48,143 nt of DNA from an uncultured Eubacteriales bacterium (lineage in GTDB: Bacteria; Bacillota; Clostridia; Lachnospirales; CAMVHY01): contig CAOVHW010000009.1 in NCBI GenBank assembly GCA_948543815.1, positions 1 to 48,143 of the forward strand, written 5' to 3'. Made by a program: the position numbers and the translations under genes. Each line of letters begins with the position of its first letter. The stretch's first letter is position 1. The notes beneath the pieces were generated by a model. It saw only the letters and a list, made by a program, of their open reading frames with translations. It was not told where the DNA came from and did not search any database. This document shows, piece by piece, positions 24,350 to 31,563 of the stretch.

Positions 24350-25105
24350 ATGTCACGAATTACTACAATAACAAATCAAAAAGGAGGAGTTGGAAAAACA
24401 ACTACTTCAAATGCATTAGCTAATGCTTTATTTCTAAACAAATACAAAGTATTACTTATAGATATGGATCCACAAGCAAATGCAAGCTACATAATGAATG
24501 TTCACGAGTCAAAATTAAATATTTATCATGTTTTAAAAGGAGAAATAAAAATAGAAGATGCTATTTGTAAAACTGAGCAATGCGATATTTTACCGAGTGG
24601 GATATTACTAGCAGGTGCGGACTTAGAATTTTCAAAAACAGGTCGAGAATTTATATTAAGTGATTGCCTAAAATCAATTAAAGAAAAATATGATTACATC
24701 ATAATAGATACTCCGCCAACTTTAGGTATACTTACTATAAATGCACTAACAGCAAGTAACGATGTAATAATACCAATGGCAGCAGATATTTTTAGTTTAC
24801 AGGGCCTATCACAGTTATGTATTACAATTGAGGGAGTAAGGAAATATTGCAATCCGAATTTAAAGATATCAGGGATATTAATAACGAGGCATAATAATCG
24901 AACAATACTAACAAAAGATTTATTAGAGGTAATAGAAAACAAATCAAAACAAATAGATATTCGAGTATTTGAAACAATAATACGAGAAGGGATAGCAATT
25001 AGAGAATCTCAAGCGCAACAAAATCAAATATATAAGAATTTAGAAAAAAATAATCCTGCGAAGGATTATTTAAATTTTGCAAAAGAATATATTAAAAATT
25101 TATAA
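24350..25105 (+). CDS. parA: ParA-type partition ATPase
   Basis: A 251-residue small ParA (type Ib) that segregates plasmid copies on the nucleoid. It has the deviant Walker A motif QKGGVGKTTTSNAL, LLIDMDPQANAS, IIIDTPPTLGILTINAL and the later ...GLSQLCITIEGVRK. No N-terminal HTH is present, which fits the type Ib group. The ATG at 24350 follows GAGGAGG. It is the first gene of the par-rep operon. Its presence means the prophage can persist as an extrachromosomal element. Confidence 0.95.
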   Translation: MSRITTITNQKGGVGKTTTSNALANALFLNKYKVLLIDMDPQANASYIMNVHESKLNIYHVLKGEIKIEDAICKTEQCDILPSGILLAGADLEFSKTGREFILSDCLKSIKEKYDYIIIDTPPTLGILTINALTASNDVIIPMAADIFSLQGLSQLCITIEGVRKYCNPNLKISGILITRHNNRTILTKDLLEVIENKSKQIDIRVFETIIREGIAIRESQAQQNQIYKNLEKNNPAKDYLNFAKEYIKNL

Positions 25106-25123
25106 ATAAGGAGAATAAAAAAA

Positions 25124-25408
25124 ATGGATAAGAAAAATTTTAAAAGTAATACGCAATCTATAGATAAATTATTTAGTAATGCATCTAGTGTCTATAATAA
25201 CGCCAATGAATATAATGACCATTATAATTATAATAATCATAATGCCGTTATTGATAATAAAAAACCGAAATATCATCATTTTAATTTAAAACTAACAAAT
25301 GAATATAAAAAATTTTTAGAAGATGCAAGTTGGCGTGCAAGAAAATCTGTAACTCAATATTTACGTGATTTAATAAAAGAACAAATGGATAAAGAAAATA
25401 ATAAGTAA
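25124..25408 (+). CDS. Ribbon-helix-helix partition partner (ParB/ParG-like)
   Basis: A 94-residue protein with an Asn/Tyr-rich disordered N-terminus (residues 1-50) and a C-terminal ribbon-helix-helix (HHFNLKLTNEYKKFLEDASWRARKSVTQYLRDLIKEQMD). Small RHH proteins directly after a short ParA are centromere-binding partners. GGAG lies before the ATG, and the gene follows parA by 18 bases. Its own coding region holds a copy of the centromere-like motif at 25216-25231. Confidence 0.82.
   Translation: MDKKNFKSNTQSIDKLFSNASSVYNNANEYNDHYNYNNHNAVIDNKKPKYHHFNLKLTNEYKKFLEDASWRARKSVTQYLRDLIKEQMDKENNK
25216..25231 (+). repeat. Exact copy of the centromere-like motif inside the RHH gene
   Basis: TGACCATTATAATTAT is identical to 24168-24183. 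The gene here encodes an Asn/Tyr-rich stretch, so the match could be composition or a deliberate second binding site. Confidence 0.5.
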
Positions 25409-25442
25409 GCAAAAGAGTTTCTTCACTTAGGAGGAATATAAT

Positions 25443-26699
25443 TTGGATAAAATGGAAATGCTATTAGACAAATATAAAAAATATTTATCTCAAAAAGAGA
25501 AAGAAGAAGGACAATTTAAAACTGATTATTACAAAAAATTAATTGATAATGCGACGGTATTTTTAAATTCATTGACAAAAAAGCAAATAAATAAATTAAC
25601 AAATATAGATGAGACACAAATATCATTTGATTATGACGATAAATTAAACAGTAATGATATAAATACGAACCCAAAAGATATCGGACAAATAATTTATATG
25701 ATATGTACAATTAGTGAATTTTTAGTTGAGAATGGGCAATATAAAGATTTCAAAGAATCGATAAAGGAATCCATAAAACGAATTGAATGGAAAGACATCA
25801 AAATAAATACGAATATATTTTGCAAGTTATCACAAAGTACTGGTGCAAACAAATTAGTTCATAATTTAGCGATTAAAAAAAGTAATATGAAATTAGATTT
25901 ATATGGGAATGGTATTATGGAGCAACCAGATTTTACATTATTTATAAAAGATTATAGTAAATTACTAAATGGAATTAATACGACAGCAGTTCAGTTATTA
26001 GATACATTTGTAATGATAGCGACAGAAACAAGTCAACAAAATTCATTAATTACGATACCATTAAAAACATATATGGAGATTAGGAATTTAAAAGATGAAA
26101 AGACAGCACGAGCACAAATAAAAAGTGATATAGAAGCATTAAAGAAAGTTGAATTTAAATTTCGAGAAAAAAAACGTGGGAAATATGGAGATTGGGTAAA
26201 TGTTTCATTATATGGAGGAATGAGTGGAATAAAGACAGGCAAAATATTTTTTAGATTTACACCTGAATTTTTTAACTGTTTACCGAGTAATCAATTTATG
26301 TATTTCCCGAAAGAAGCATTTACATTTAATACGAGGAAAAATCCACACAGTTATTATTTTGCGAGGAAGATATCATTACATAAGAGATTAAATTTAGGGA
26401 AACCGAATGAGAATATTATAGGAGTACAAACGATTATAAATTCGAGTCCACAATTTCCAAAGTATGAAGATTTAGAGCATAAAAGATTCAGTCAATTTAT
26501 ATTAGAGCCATTTAAAAGGGATTTAAATGCAATAACATCATTTAGCTGGGAATTTAAAGATATGGAAGATGAACCAAAAACATATCAAGAATTTATAAAT
26601 ACGAATATAAAAATTAATTGGAATGAGTATCCAAATGTAATGACATTAGAAAAGAGCAAAATTAAAATGATAGAAAAAATAAACATAAAGAAAAAATAA
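25443..26699 (+). CDS. repA: Plasmid replication initiator (RepA, Rep_3-like)
   Basis: A 418-residue initiator. The central winged helix (TTAVQLLDTFVMIATETSQQNSLITIPLKTYMEIRNLKDEKTARAQIKSDIEALKKVEFKFR) and the following YGDWVNVSLYGGMSGIKTGKIFFRFTPEFFNCLP and FYFARKISLHKRLN-like region fit the initiator family of low-GC theta-replicating plasmids. The start is TTG with GGAGG eight bases upstream (an ATG lies at 25452). It is the third gene of the par-rep operon, and three 22-bp iterons follow it. Confidence 0.82.
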   Translation: MDKMEMLLDKYKKYLSQKEKEEGQFKTDYYKKLIDNATVFLNSLTKKQINKLTNIDETQISFDYDDKLNSNDINTNPKDIGQIIYMICTISEFLVENGQYKDFKESIKESIKRIEWKDIKINTNIFCKLSQSTGANKLVHNLAIKKSNMKLDLYGNGIMEQPDFTLFIKDYSKLLNGINTTAVQLLDTFVMIATETSQQNSLITIPLKTYMEIRNLKDEKTARAQIKSDIEALKKVEFKFREKKRGKYGDWVNVSLYGGMSGIKTGKIFFRFTPEFFNCLPSNQFMYFPKEAFTFNTRKNPHSYYFARKISLHKRLNLGKPNENIIGVQTIINSSPQFPKYEDLEHKRFSQFILEPFKRDLNAITSFSWEFKDMEDEPKTYQEFINTNIKINWNEYPNVMTLEKSKIKMIEKINIKKK

Positions 26700-26730
26700 C
26701 TTAAATTAACAAATGACAACATAAAAAATG

Positions 26731-26792
26731 AGGGGGTAGCGGTGTACTTTTCGGGGGGTAGCGGTGTACTTTTCGGGGGGTAGCGGTGTACT
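26731..26792 (+). repeat. Three tandem 22-bp iterons, G-rich
   Basis: Three tandem units of GGGGGGTAGCGGTGTACTTTTC with a 22-bp period start at 26731, 26753 and 26775 (the first begins AGGGGG, the last diverges after GTGTACT). Twenty-two-bp iterons are typical of theta-plasmid origins, and they lie 32 bases after repA with AT-rich DNA beyond. The six-G runs are unique in this very AT-rich genome and could also fold as a G-quadruplex. Confidence 0.8.
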
Positions 26793-26925
26793 CGCCTTTT
26801 TTACATGCAGCTTCACATGAAGATTTGAATGGCATATAAATTCCTAAATATATTTAAGTATATTAAGGTAAATTCAAACTTAAGTTGTAATTTTAGCGTT
26901 ATGGTAACATGAAAACCAAAAACAC
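26793..26925. other. AT-rich stretch after the iterons, likely part of the plasmid origin
   Basis: This stretch has no frame of note and is rich in A and T (for example TATATTTAAGTATATTAAGG). Position next to iterons suggests the DNA unwinding element. I see no DnaA box I would stand by. Confidence 0.4.
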
Positions 26926-26956
26926 ACCTATAGGTAAAAAACTGAAATACCTATAG
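26926..26956. promoter_or_regulatory. Palindrome pair ahead of the primase-helicase gene
   Basis: ACCTATAGGT (26926-26935) is itself a palindrome, and CTATAGGTA (26928-26936) is inverted again as TACCTATAG (26948-26956). Two facing half-sites just before a ribosome site suggest an operator or an RNA hairpin regulating the primase. Confidence 0.5.
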
Positions 26957-26980
26957 AGAGAATTGCAAAGTGAGGTTTTA

Positions 26981-28891
26981 TTGATCATGTTACAAACAAA
27001 ACAAATGAAAGATATTGCTAAAAATATGCTTGAAAGTTACTTAATAAGTTGTGGTATAAACACAAAACGTAAATTTCATTGTTTAAATCCTACACACAAG
27101 GATGAACATCCAAGTATGAGCTATAAAAATAACAGAGTTAAGTGTTTTGCATGTGGATTTGGTGGTGATATATTTGATGTTGTATCTTTGCAGTATGGAT
27201 TAAGTAACTACAAGGATATTTTTAAAAAAACGTATGATTTACTTGGATTAAAATCAGATGAAACTAACCACCATACTTCATTTGAATTGGATCTAACAAC
27301 TGAAGTACTGATTGCACATAAAAATATTGGATCTCATATTGAGCACTTAAATAAAAGAGGAATGAGTAAAGAAATAATAGATAAGTATAAAATTGGTTAT
27401 TCCCCTGATGGTTATAATTCTGTATTAAAAGCTTATCCTCGTTTTCAGAGTAAAAGTAATAAACAAAAACTGTATAAGTACATATTTCCATTCCTAAATT
27501 CTAAAAATAAGTGTGACTATATAATTGCTGAAATATACGATAGAAAAAAAGTAGATACGTACAATAAAAAATATAAAAATATGAAAGGTATACCAATAAG
27601 ATTTTTTAATGATAGGTATTTGCTTGAAAATGGAACTGATATCATTTTTATAGTAGAAGGCATATATGATGCTTTGAGTGTAGAAGAAATTGGCAAAAAA
27701 GCTTTGGCGCTGAATAGTATTAGCAATATAGATGCATTCGTTGGTTTATGTAAAAAGTGCATGAGTAAAAAAATTTTTATCATTGGTTTTGATAATGATT
27801 CGCGTGGTAGAAGTTCGGCTCTAAAGCTCAAATCTAAGTTAAATAAGATAAATATGAAATCTTATATATTTAATATTTGTGCTAATTATAAGGATCCAAA
27901 TGAATTTTTAGTAAACGATAGAGATAATTTTTTTCATTCGGTAACTTTGGCTTATAATAAAGTTCGAGATACTTTAAGCTTTAACAATACAATTGAGTAT
28001 AAAATTAAAAACAGTGCTGTATTTGCAATAGATAAAATGTTTGAAGATTCCGATAGTAATGCTGTCTATCAAACTGGTTTTAGAAATTTTGATAATATGC
28101 TTGGTGGTGGGTTGATAAGTGGTTTATATGTAATAGGGGCATTAAGTTCAATAGGTAAAACTACGTTTGTTTTGCAGATTATTGAAAGCATAGCTATGAA
28201 TTACAAAAAAGATATTTTGTTTTTTAGTTTAGAGATGAGTAGTATTGAATTAGTTTCTAAAGGGTTGAGTCGTTTATCGTTTAGTGAACTCGAAGATAAA
28301 AATTTAGCAGGTACATCAGCTGAAATTATGTCTGCTGGTAAAAATTTTTTTAACCAACCAAATTTACATAACTTATTAGAATTTTATAGATCATATGCTG
28401 AAAATATTTATTTTGTTGAGGGAAATGGGGAATTGGATACATATAGTATAAGAAAAAAGATTGAAGAACATATAAAAGTAACAGGTTCAGCACCTGTCAT
28501 TGTAATAGACTATTTACAGATTATAAAACCTTGTGATTCGAGAATAAATGATAAACAAAATATTGATAGAATAGTAAGTGAGCTAAAGAGAATTAGTCGA
28601 GATTTTAGAGTACCTGTTATTGTTATTTCTAGTTTAAATCGTGAAAGTTATAATTTACCAATAAGTATGGCAGCATTTAAAGAAAGTGGTACTATAGAAT
28701 ATTCAAGTGATGTTTTAATTGGTTTGCAAATGAAAGGAGTTGGGGAGAGTGGATTTAGTATTGATACGGCAAAGATGAGGGATCCTCGGCAAATAGAATT
28801 AAAAATATTAAAAAATAGGAATGGTAAAACAGGCGGTTTTGTAAATTTTTTGTATTATCCTGCTTACAGCTATTTTGTAGAATCACAGTAA
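26981..28891 (+). CDS. Primase-helicase (DnaG/DnaB-like fusion)
   Basis: A protein of about 636 residues joining primase and helicase. A CHC2-type zinc finger (CLNPTHKDEHPSM...CFACGFGGDIFD) lies near residues 35-80, a TOPRIM domain around residues 215-290 (IIFIVEGIYDALSVEE, IIGFDNDSRGR), and a RecA-like DnaB domain from about residue 375 with Walker A GALSSIGKTTFV, LFFSLEMSS and the Walker-B-like VIVIDYLQI. It resembles phage gp4/Twinkle-like enzymes. TTG at 26981 has GAGG six bases upstream; ATG at 26987 is possible. Confidence 0.9.
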   Translation: MIMLQTKQMKDIAKNMLESYLISCGINTKRKFHCLNPTHKDEHPSMSYKNNRVKCFACGFGGDIFDVVSLQYGLSNYKDIFKKTYDLLGLKSDETNHHTSFELDLTTEVLIAHKNIGSHIEHLNKRGMSKEIIDKYKIGYSPDGYNSVLKAYPRFQSKSNKQKLYKYIFPFLNSKNKCDYIIAEIYDRKKVDTYNKKYKNMKGIPIRFFNDRYLLENGTDIIFIVEGIYDALSVEEIGKKALALNSISNIDAFVGLCKKCMSKKIFIIGFDNDSRGRSSALKLKSKLNKINMKSYIFNICANYKDPNEFLVNDRDNFFHSVTLAYNKVRDTLSFNNTIEYKIKNSAVFAIDKMFEDSDSNAVYQTGFRNFDNMLGGGLISGLYVIGALSSIGKTTFVLQIIESIAMNYKKDILFFSLEMSSIELVSKGLSRLSFSELEDKNLAGTSAEIMSAGKNFFNQPNLHNLLEFYRSYAENIYFVEGNGELDTYSIRKKIEEHIKVTGSAPVIVIDYLQIIKPCDSRINDKQNIDRIVSELKRISRDFRVPVIVISSLNRESYNLPISMAAFKESGTIEYSSDVLIGLQMKGVGESGFSIDTAKMRDPRQIELKILKNRNGKTGGFVNFLYYPAYSYFVESQ

Positions 28892-28954
28892 AAATTTTTA
28901 TAAAAATCAAAAGTTAGAAAAGAAAAAAGGTATACGAAATTTTTTATTGGTTAT

Positions 28955-29009
28955 ACTTAACTTATCTTGCTTATTTTCGTGTTAATGTCAAAATTAAGCA
29001 AAGTTAAGT
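28955..29009. promoter_or_regulatory. Nested inverted repeat upstream of antisense RNA A
   Basis: ACTTAACTT (28955-28963) is inverted at 29001-29009, and a second pair (TTGCTTATTTT and AAAATTAAGCAA) nests inside it. It lies between the primase gene and the promoter of antisense RNA A. It may be a terminator or regulatory hairpin. Confidence 0.5.
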
Positions 29010-29023
29010 ATTGTTTTTTATAC

Positions 29024-29052
29024 TTGACTTTGTTTAATTTCGGTTTTATAAT
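29024..29052 (+). promoter_or_regulatory. Promoter of antisense RNA A
   Basis: TTGACT, a 17-base spacer, then TATAAT: a consensus sigma-70 promoter. It has no following gene on this strand and points straight at the 3' end of peptide A. Confidence 0.88.
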
Positions 29053-29058
29053 GAACTT

Positions 29059-29128
29059 AGTACCAAAAAACGATAGAATCTTATGTCAAAGTAGTCAAAA
29101 ACCTGCAGCTCTTATCTGCAGGTTTTTT
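29059..29128 (+). ncRNA. Candidate antitoxin RNA A
   Basis: An RNA of about 70 bases would run from the promoter at 29024-29052 to the bidirectional terminator. It contains AACGATAGAA (29069-29078) and TCAAAGTA (29086-29093), each repeated in direct orientation at 29212-29221 and 29231-29238 in the peptide A gene. Because the peptide is on the other strand, both are complementary to its mRNA; the second covers its start codon. This is the layout of par/Fst-type RNA II. Confidence 0.7.
29096..29128. terminator. Bidirectional terminator shared by antisense RNA A and peptide A
   Basis: ACCTGCAG and CTGCAGGT form an 8-bp stem extended by A/T pairs, with T-tracts on both strands. Both convergent RNAs would end here. 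Confidence 0.9.
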
Positions 29129-29150
29129 ATATGTGCTTATTGTCACAGAG

Positions 29151-29234
29151 TTATCTGTCAAGCCACTTGCCAATGTAGTAAGAAAACACATTAGCTGCGA
29201 CAGATAATAAGAACGATAGAAGTTCTTTTATCAA
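29151..29234 (-). CDS. Tiny hydrophobic peptide A, candidate type I toxin
   Basis: A 27-residue peptide, MIKELLSFLLSVAANVF then SYYIGKWLDR, with one membrane-spanning helix and a basic/aromatic C-terminus. It starts with TTG eight bases after GGAGG. Peptides B (30506) and C (32704) share the SYYICK(W/F)(L/F)DR end. Its mRNA begins with a hairpin (TTGTCA...TGACAA) that could slow translation. With a convergent antisense RNA that pairs at its start, it fits a par/Fst-like type I toxin. Toxicity is inferred. Too short for ordinary gene callers. Confidence 0.78.
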   Translation of the reverse strand: MIKELLSFLLSVAANVFSYYIGKWLDR

Positions 29235-29409
29235 AGTAATTACCTCCATTCATTGTCATGGAGTAGAAAATTGTGACAATTTGCACGTTTTAACGTAGAA
29301 ATACTTAATTTTACATAAAGCAATACTATAATCCTTTTTAAGACATCAAAATAATGATAAAAAAATAGTTACTTAACCCACAATTACTTGTAAGGAGATT
29401 TTTTTTATA

Positions 29410-29446
29410 AAAAAACGACAATTCTTTAAAAGAACTGTCGTTTTTT
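29410..29446. terminator. Terminator of the coiled-coil gene
   Basis: AAAAAACGACAATTCTT and AAGAACTGTCGTTTTTT form a 17-bp stem with one mismatch and a four-base loop, with T-tracts on both strands. It ends the gene at 29468-30022. Confidence 0.88.
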
Positions 29447-29467
29447 GTTTCTATATTACATATAAAA

Positions 29468-30022
29468 TTAAAATATAAGGCACTTGTCACCATTTCCCTC
29501 CATCTCTGGTCTATGTTTATCACATTTACGTGAAAATTCTCCACCAACTTCATCAAGTAAAGAAGATATGTCAGTTGCTTTAGTATAAAGAGGATTTATG
29601 TAGTTTTTTATTATATTAAGGTCTCTTTGAACTCTAGCCTTATCTTCTTTCTTATGGAAAAAACGAATTTTTTGGTCTGTAGCACGTTGAAAATCTTCTT
29701 TAAGTTTATCTACATCTTTAGGTGTTGAATACTTTTGACTATTGTATGCATTAAGTTTAGCTTGTAATGTAGAAAGTTTTTGTCTATTTATACTAGATAA
29801 ATGAAGTTTACTAATTCCTATTGTTCTTGTTACTTCTCTTTGTGAGTTTTCAAAATGTGCTTTTTTTCTTTCAAACATCTCTATTGTTTGAAATTTTCTA
29901 TCTAATTCTTGTATTAGCTCTGGAAAGTGTTGTAATGCTTTGGTTCCTAAATTCTTAATTACATTATATATTTCAATAATGTCCTTTAGAAAACCACTGG
30001 GGTTTTCAAGAATGGCTTGCAT
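29468..30022 (-). CDS. Unrecognised coiled-coil protein
   Basis: A 184-residue protein, charged and mainly helical. It opens MQAILENPSGFLKDIIEIYNVIKNLG and continues with long coiled-coil tracts (residues about 45-150). No signal peptide, membrane segment or catalytic motif is visible. GGAGG lies twelve bases before the ATG, and its promoter and ribosome site region is exactly duplicated upstream (30024-30207). It has its own terminator, so it is a single-gene unit between two toxin-like loci, and might be a superinfection or defence factor; that is only inference. Confidence 0.6.
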   Translation of the reverse strand: MQAILENPSGFLKDIIEIYNVIKNLGTKALQHFPELIQELDRKFQTIEMFERKKAHFENSQREVTRTIGISKLHLSSINRQKLSTLQAKLNAYNSQKYSTPKDVDKLKEDFQRATDQKIRFFHKKEDKARVQRDLNIIKNYINPLYTKATDISSLLDEVGGEFSRKCDKHRPEMEGNGDKCLIF

Positions 30023-30023
30023 T

Positions 30024-30207
30024 TCTGTTTTTCCTCCTTTTTTTATTATATATAATATATATCAACAGAAATGTAAATATTTATTTGGTTAAATTTTATT
30101 TACAAAATTATCCAATCTGTTTTTCCTCCTTTTTTTATTATATATAATATATATCAACAGAAATGTAAATATTTATTTGGTTAAATTTTATTTACAAAAT
30201 TATCCAA
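30024..30207. repeat. Perfect 92-bp tandem duplication of the coiled-coil gene's upstream region
   Basis: 30024-30115 and 30116-30207 are identical. Each copy holds, on the minus strand, TTTACA, a 17-base spacer and TATATA, then AAAGGAGG. Only the copy next to the gene supplies its ribosome site; the other is an extra promoter copy. Perfect identity means the duplication is recent or an assembly artefact. Confidence 0.95.
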
Positions 30208-30380
30208 ATAAGGAAGTATTTTTATTTCATCTTTATGAATATTAATTTTTAACATATTTCTCTATCTTAAAGTATTTATTGCAATTTATATTCTACTTTT
30301 AAATAAAAGTTTAATTCTCATCAAGTAGTGAATATAAAGTTTTTTATTGGCTACAATTATTAAAAACAAAGTTTTTTTAC
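30208..30380. other. Non-coding stretch before antisense RNA B
   Basis: Very AT-rich with no believable frame. The part near 30340-30380 resembles the sequence preceding antisense RNAs A and C (TTTTTTATTGG...TTTTACTTGAC), consistent with a repeated regulatory module. Confidence 0.5.
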
Positions 30381-30409
30381 TTGACTTTGTTTAATGTTGG
30401 TTTTATACT
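30381..30409 (+). promoter_or_regulatory. Promoter of antisense RNA B
   Basis: TTGACT, 17 bases, TATACT. The -35 box and first part of the spacer (TTGTTTAAT) are identical to those of antisense RNA A. Confidence 0.85.
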
Positions 30410-30415
30410 ATATTT

Positions 30416-30482
30416 AGCAACAAAAAAGAATGAATTTCAAATGACTCACAAAAAACCTACAGTGTTGGCTGTAGGCTTTTTA
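30416..30482 (+). ncRNA. Candidate antitoxin RNA B
   Basis: An RNA of about 65 bases ending at a terminator with ACCTACAG/CTGTAGGC arms. It contains AAAAGAATGAATTTC (30424-30438) and CAAATGAC (30438-30445), repeated directly at 30566-30580 and 30584-30591 in the peptide B translation start region. Its transcript is thus complementary to the peptide B mRNA around the TTG start over about 22 bases with one small bulge. Confidence 0.75.
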
Positions 30483-30505
30483 ATATTTATTAATGTTGTC
30501 ATTCA

Positions 30506-30586
30506 TTATCTATCAAAAAATTTACATATATAGTAAGATACTATATTTGCTAAGACAGATAATATAAAAGAATGAATTTCCTTCAA
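30506..30586 (-). CDS. Tiny hydrophobic peptide B, candidate type I toxin
   Basis: A 26-residue peptide, MKEIHSFILSVLANIV then SYYICKFFDR, related to peptides A and C. TTG start with GGGGG eight bases upstream, the same spacing as A and C. A TCCGT...ACGGA hairpin sits just before the ribosome site and could restrain translation. Convergent with antisense RNA B. Confidence 0.78.
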   Translation of the reverse strand: MKEIHSFILSVLANIVSYYICKFFDR

Positions 30587-30699
30587 ATGACCCACCCCCT
30601 TCCGTTATCACGGATTTGGGAGAATGACAACCTCTATATCTTAACACAAAAGCATTTTATTTTACATAAAACAACTTTATTTCGGTTTCTTATATCCAT

Positions 30700-30860
30700 T
30701 AATGAATACTTTTACAAATAAAAAATCATAAACGAAAAATCGGCATTCTTTTTAACCGTAAATATTTAAAATTTTATTTGTGAATGTTCAATGAAATATT
30801 TGATTTTTACGAACATGTTTTTTATAATTGTTTATAATAATAAAAAAGAGGTCTGTAAAA
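30700..30860. promoter_or_regulatory. Region before the resolvase, possible res site
   Basis: CCGTAAATATTT is mirrored by AAATATTTGATTTTTACG, about 50 bases apart (30759-30812), and TTTATAATTG/TTTATAATAA repeats lie near 30820. Serine resolvases usually act at paired inverted sites next to their gene, so this may be the crossover site. No exact dinucleotide can be given. Confidence 0.4.
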
Positions 30861-31469
30861 ATGAATAATCATATTTACGGTTACGTTAGAGTTAGTACAA
30901 AGGAACAAAATTTGGACAGACAATTAATGGCTATAAAACAATATATACCGGATGAAAGGAATATAATAACAGATAAAGAAAGCGGTGAAAATTTAGATAG
31001 ACAAGGTTACCAAATTTTACGAAATATGATTTTACGCAGCGGTGATACGTTAATAATAAAATCACTTGATAGATTAAGCCGCAATAAATCAGATATTAAA
31101 CGTGAACTTGAATTTTTTAGAGAAAAGAAAATTAGGTTAAAAGTTATTGATTTGCCTACAACTATGATTGAATTGGAAGTTGGGCAAGAATGGGTCTTTA
31201 ATATGGTTAATAACATTTTGATTGAAGTTTTAGGTACAATTGCCGAGCAGGAACGTATGAGTATTAAATTACGTCAAGCTGAAGGTATTGCTGCCGCACA
31301 TGCCAAAGGTGTTAAATTCGGTAGACCGAGAGCTGAATTACCAGAGAATTGGGATAGCGTTATTAATGACTGGAAATCTGGTAATATTACTGCTGTTCGT
31401 GCTATGAAATTAACTAATACTAAACGTACTACTTTCTATAAATTAGTTAAATTAAATTGTGCAAATTAA
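30861..31469 (+). CDS. Serine recombinase of the resolvase/invertase family
   Basis: A 202-residue serine recombinase. The catalytic domain has YGYVRVSTKEQNLDRQL with the nucleophile serine at about residue 10, IIKSLDRLSRN and a long E helix (IAEQERMSIKLRQAEGIAAAHAKGVKFGRPR); the C-terminus is an HTH (ITAVRAMKLTNTKRTTFYKLVK). It is too small for a large serine integrase, so a resolvase that separates plasmid dimers (or an invertase) is likely. AGAGGT precedes the ATG at 30861. No invertible fibre cassette is seen nearby, favouring a resolvase. Confidence 0.92.
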   Translation: MNNHIYGYVRVSTKEQNLDRQLMAIKQYIPDERNIITDKESGENLDRQGYQILRNMILRSGDTLIIKSLDRLSRNKSDIKRELEFFREKKIRLKVIDLPTTMIELEVGQEWVFNMVNNILIEVLGTIAEQERMSIKLRQAEGIAAAHAKGVKFGRPRAELPENWDSVINDWKSGNITAVRAMKLTNTKRTTFYKLVKLNCAN

Positions 31470-31528
31470 AACTGATATGTGCCATATTTTACTTTTTTCA
31501 GTAAATTAGGTACATATCAGTTTTTTTA
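31468..31528. terminator. Bidirectional terminator between resolvase and Rpn
   Basis: AAACTGATATGT and ACATATCAGTTT pair around an AT-rich loop, with T-runs on both strands. It separates two convergent genes. Confidence 0.85.
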
Positions 31529-31563
31529 CGTAATTAACTTTTTTTGCCGGTAACAGCGTAGTT

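Noticed and set aside
29096..29128. Riboswitch or tRNA-like fold at the CTGCAG hairpins
   Set aside because: The same hairpin recurs at each toxin locus with T-tracts on both sides, which is simply a bidirectional terminator.
28967..29194. Plus-strand 75-codon frame over antisense RNA A
   Set aside because: It has no ribosome site, spans a promoter and a terminator, and reads through the peptide A gene on the other strand.
30861..31469. Large serine integrase that integrates the phage
   Set aside because: The protein has about 202 residues, lacking the long C-terminal domain needed for integration; it fits a resolvase.
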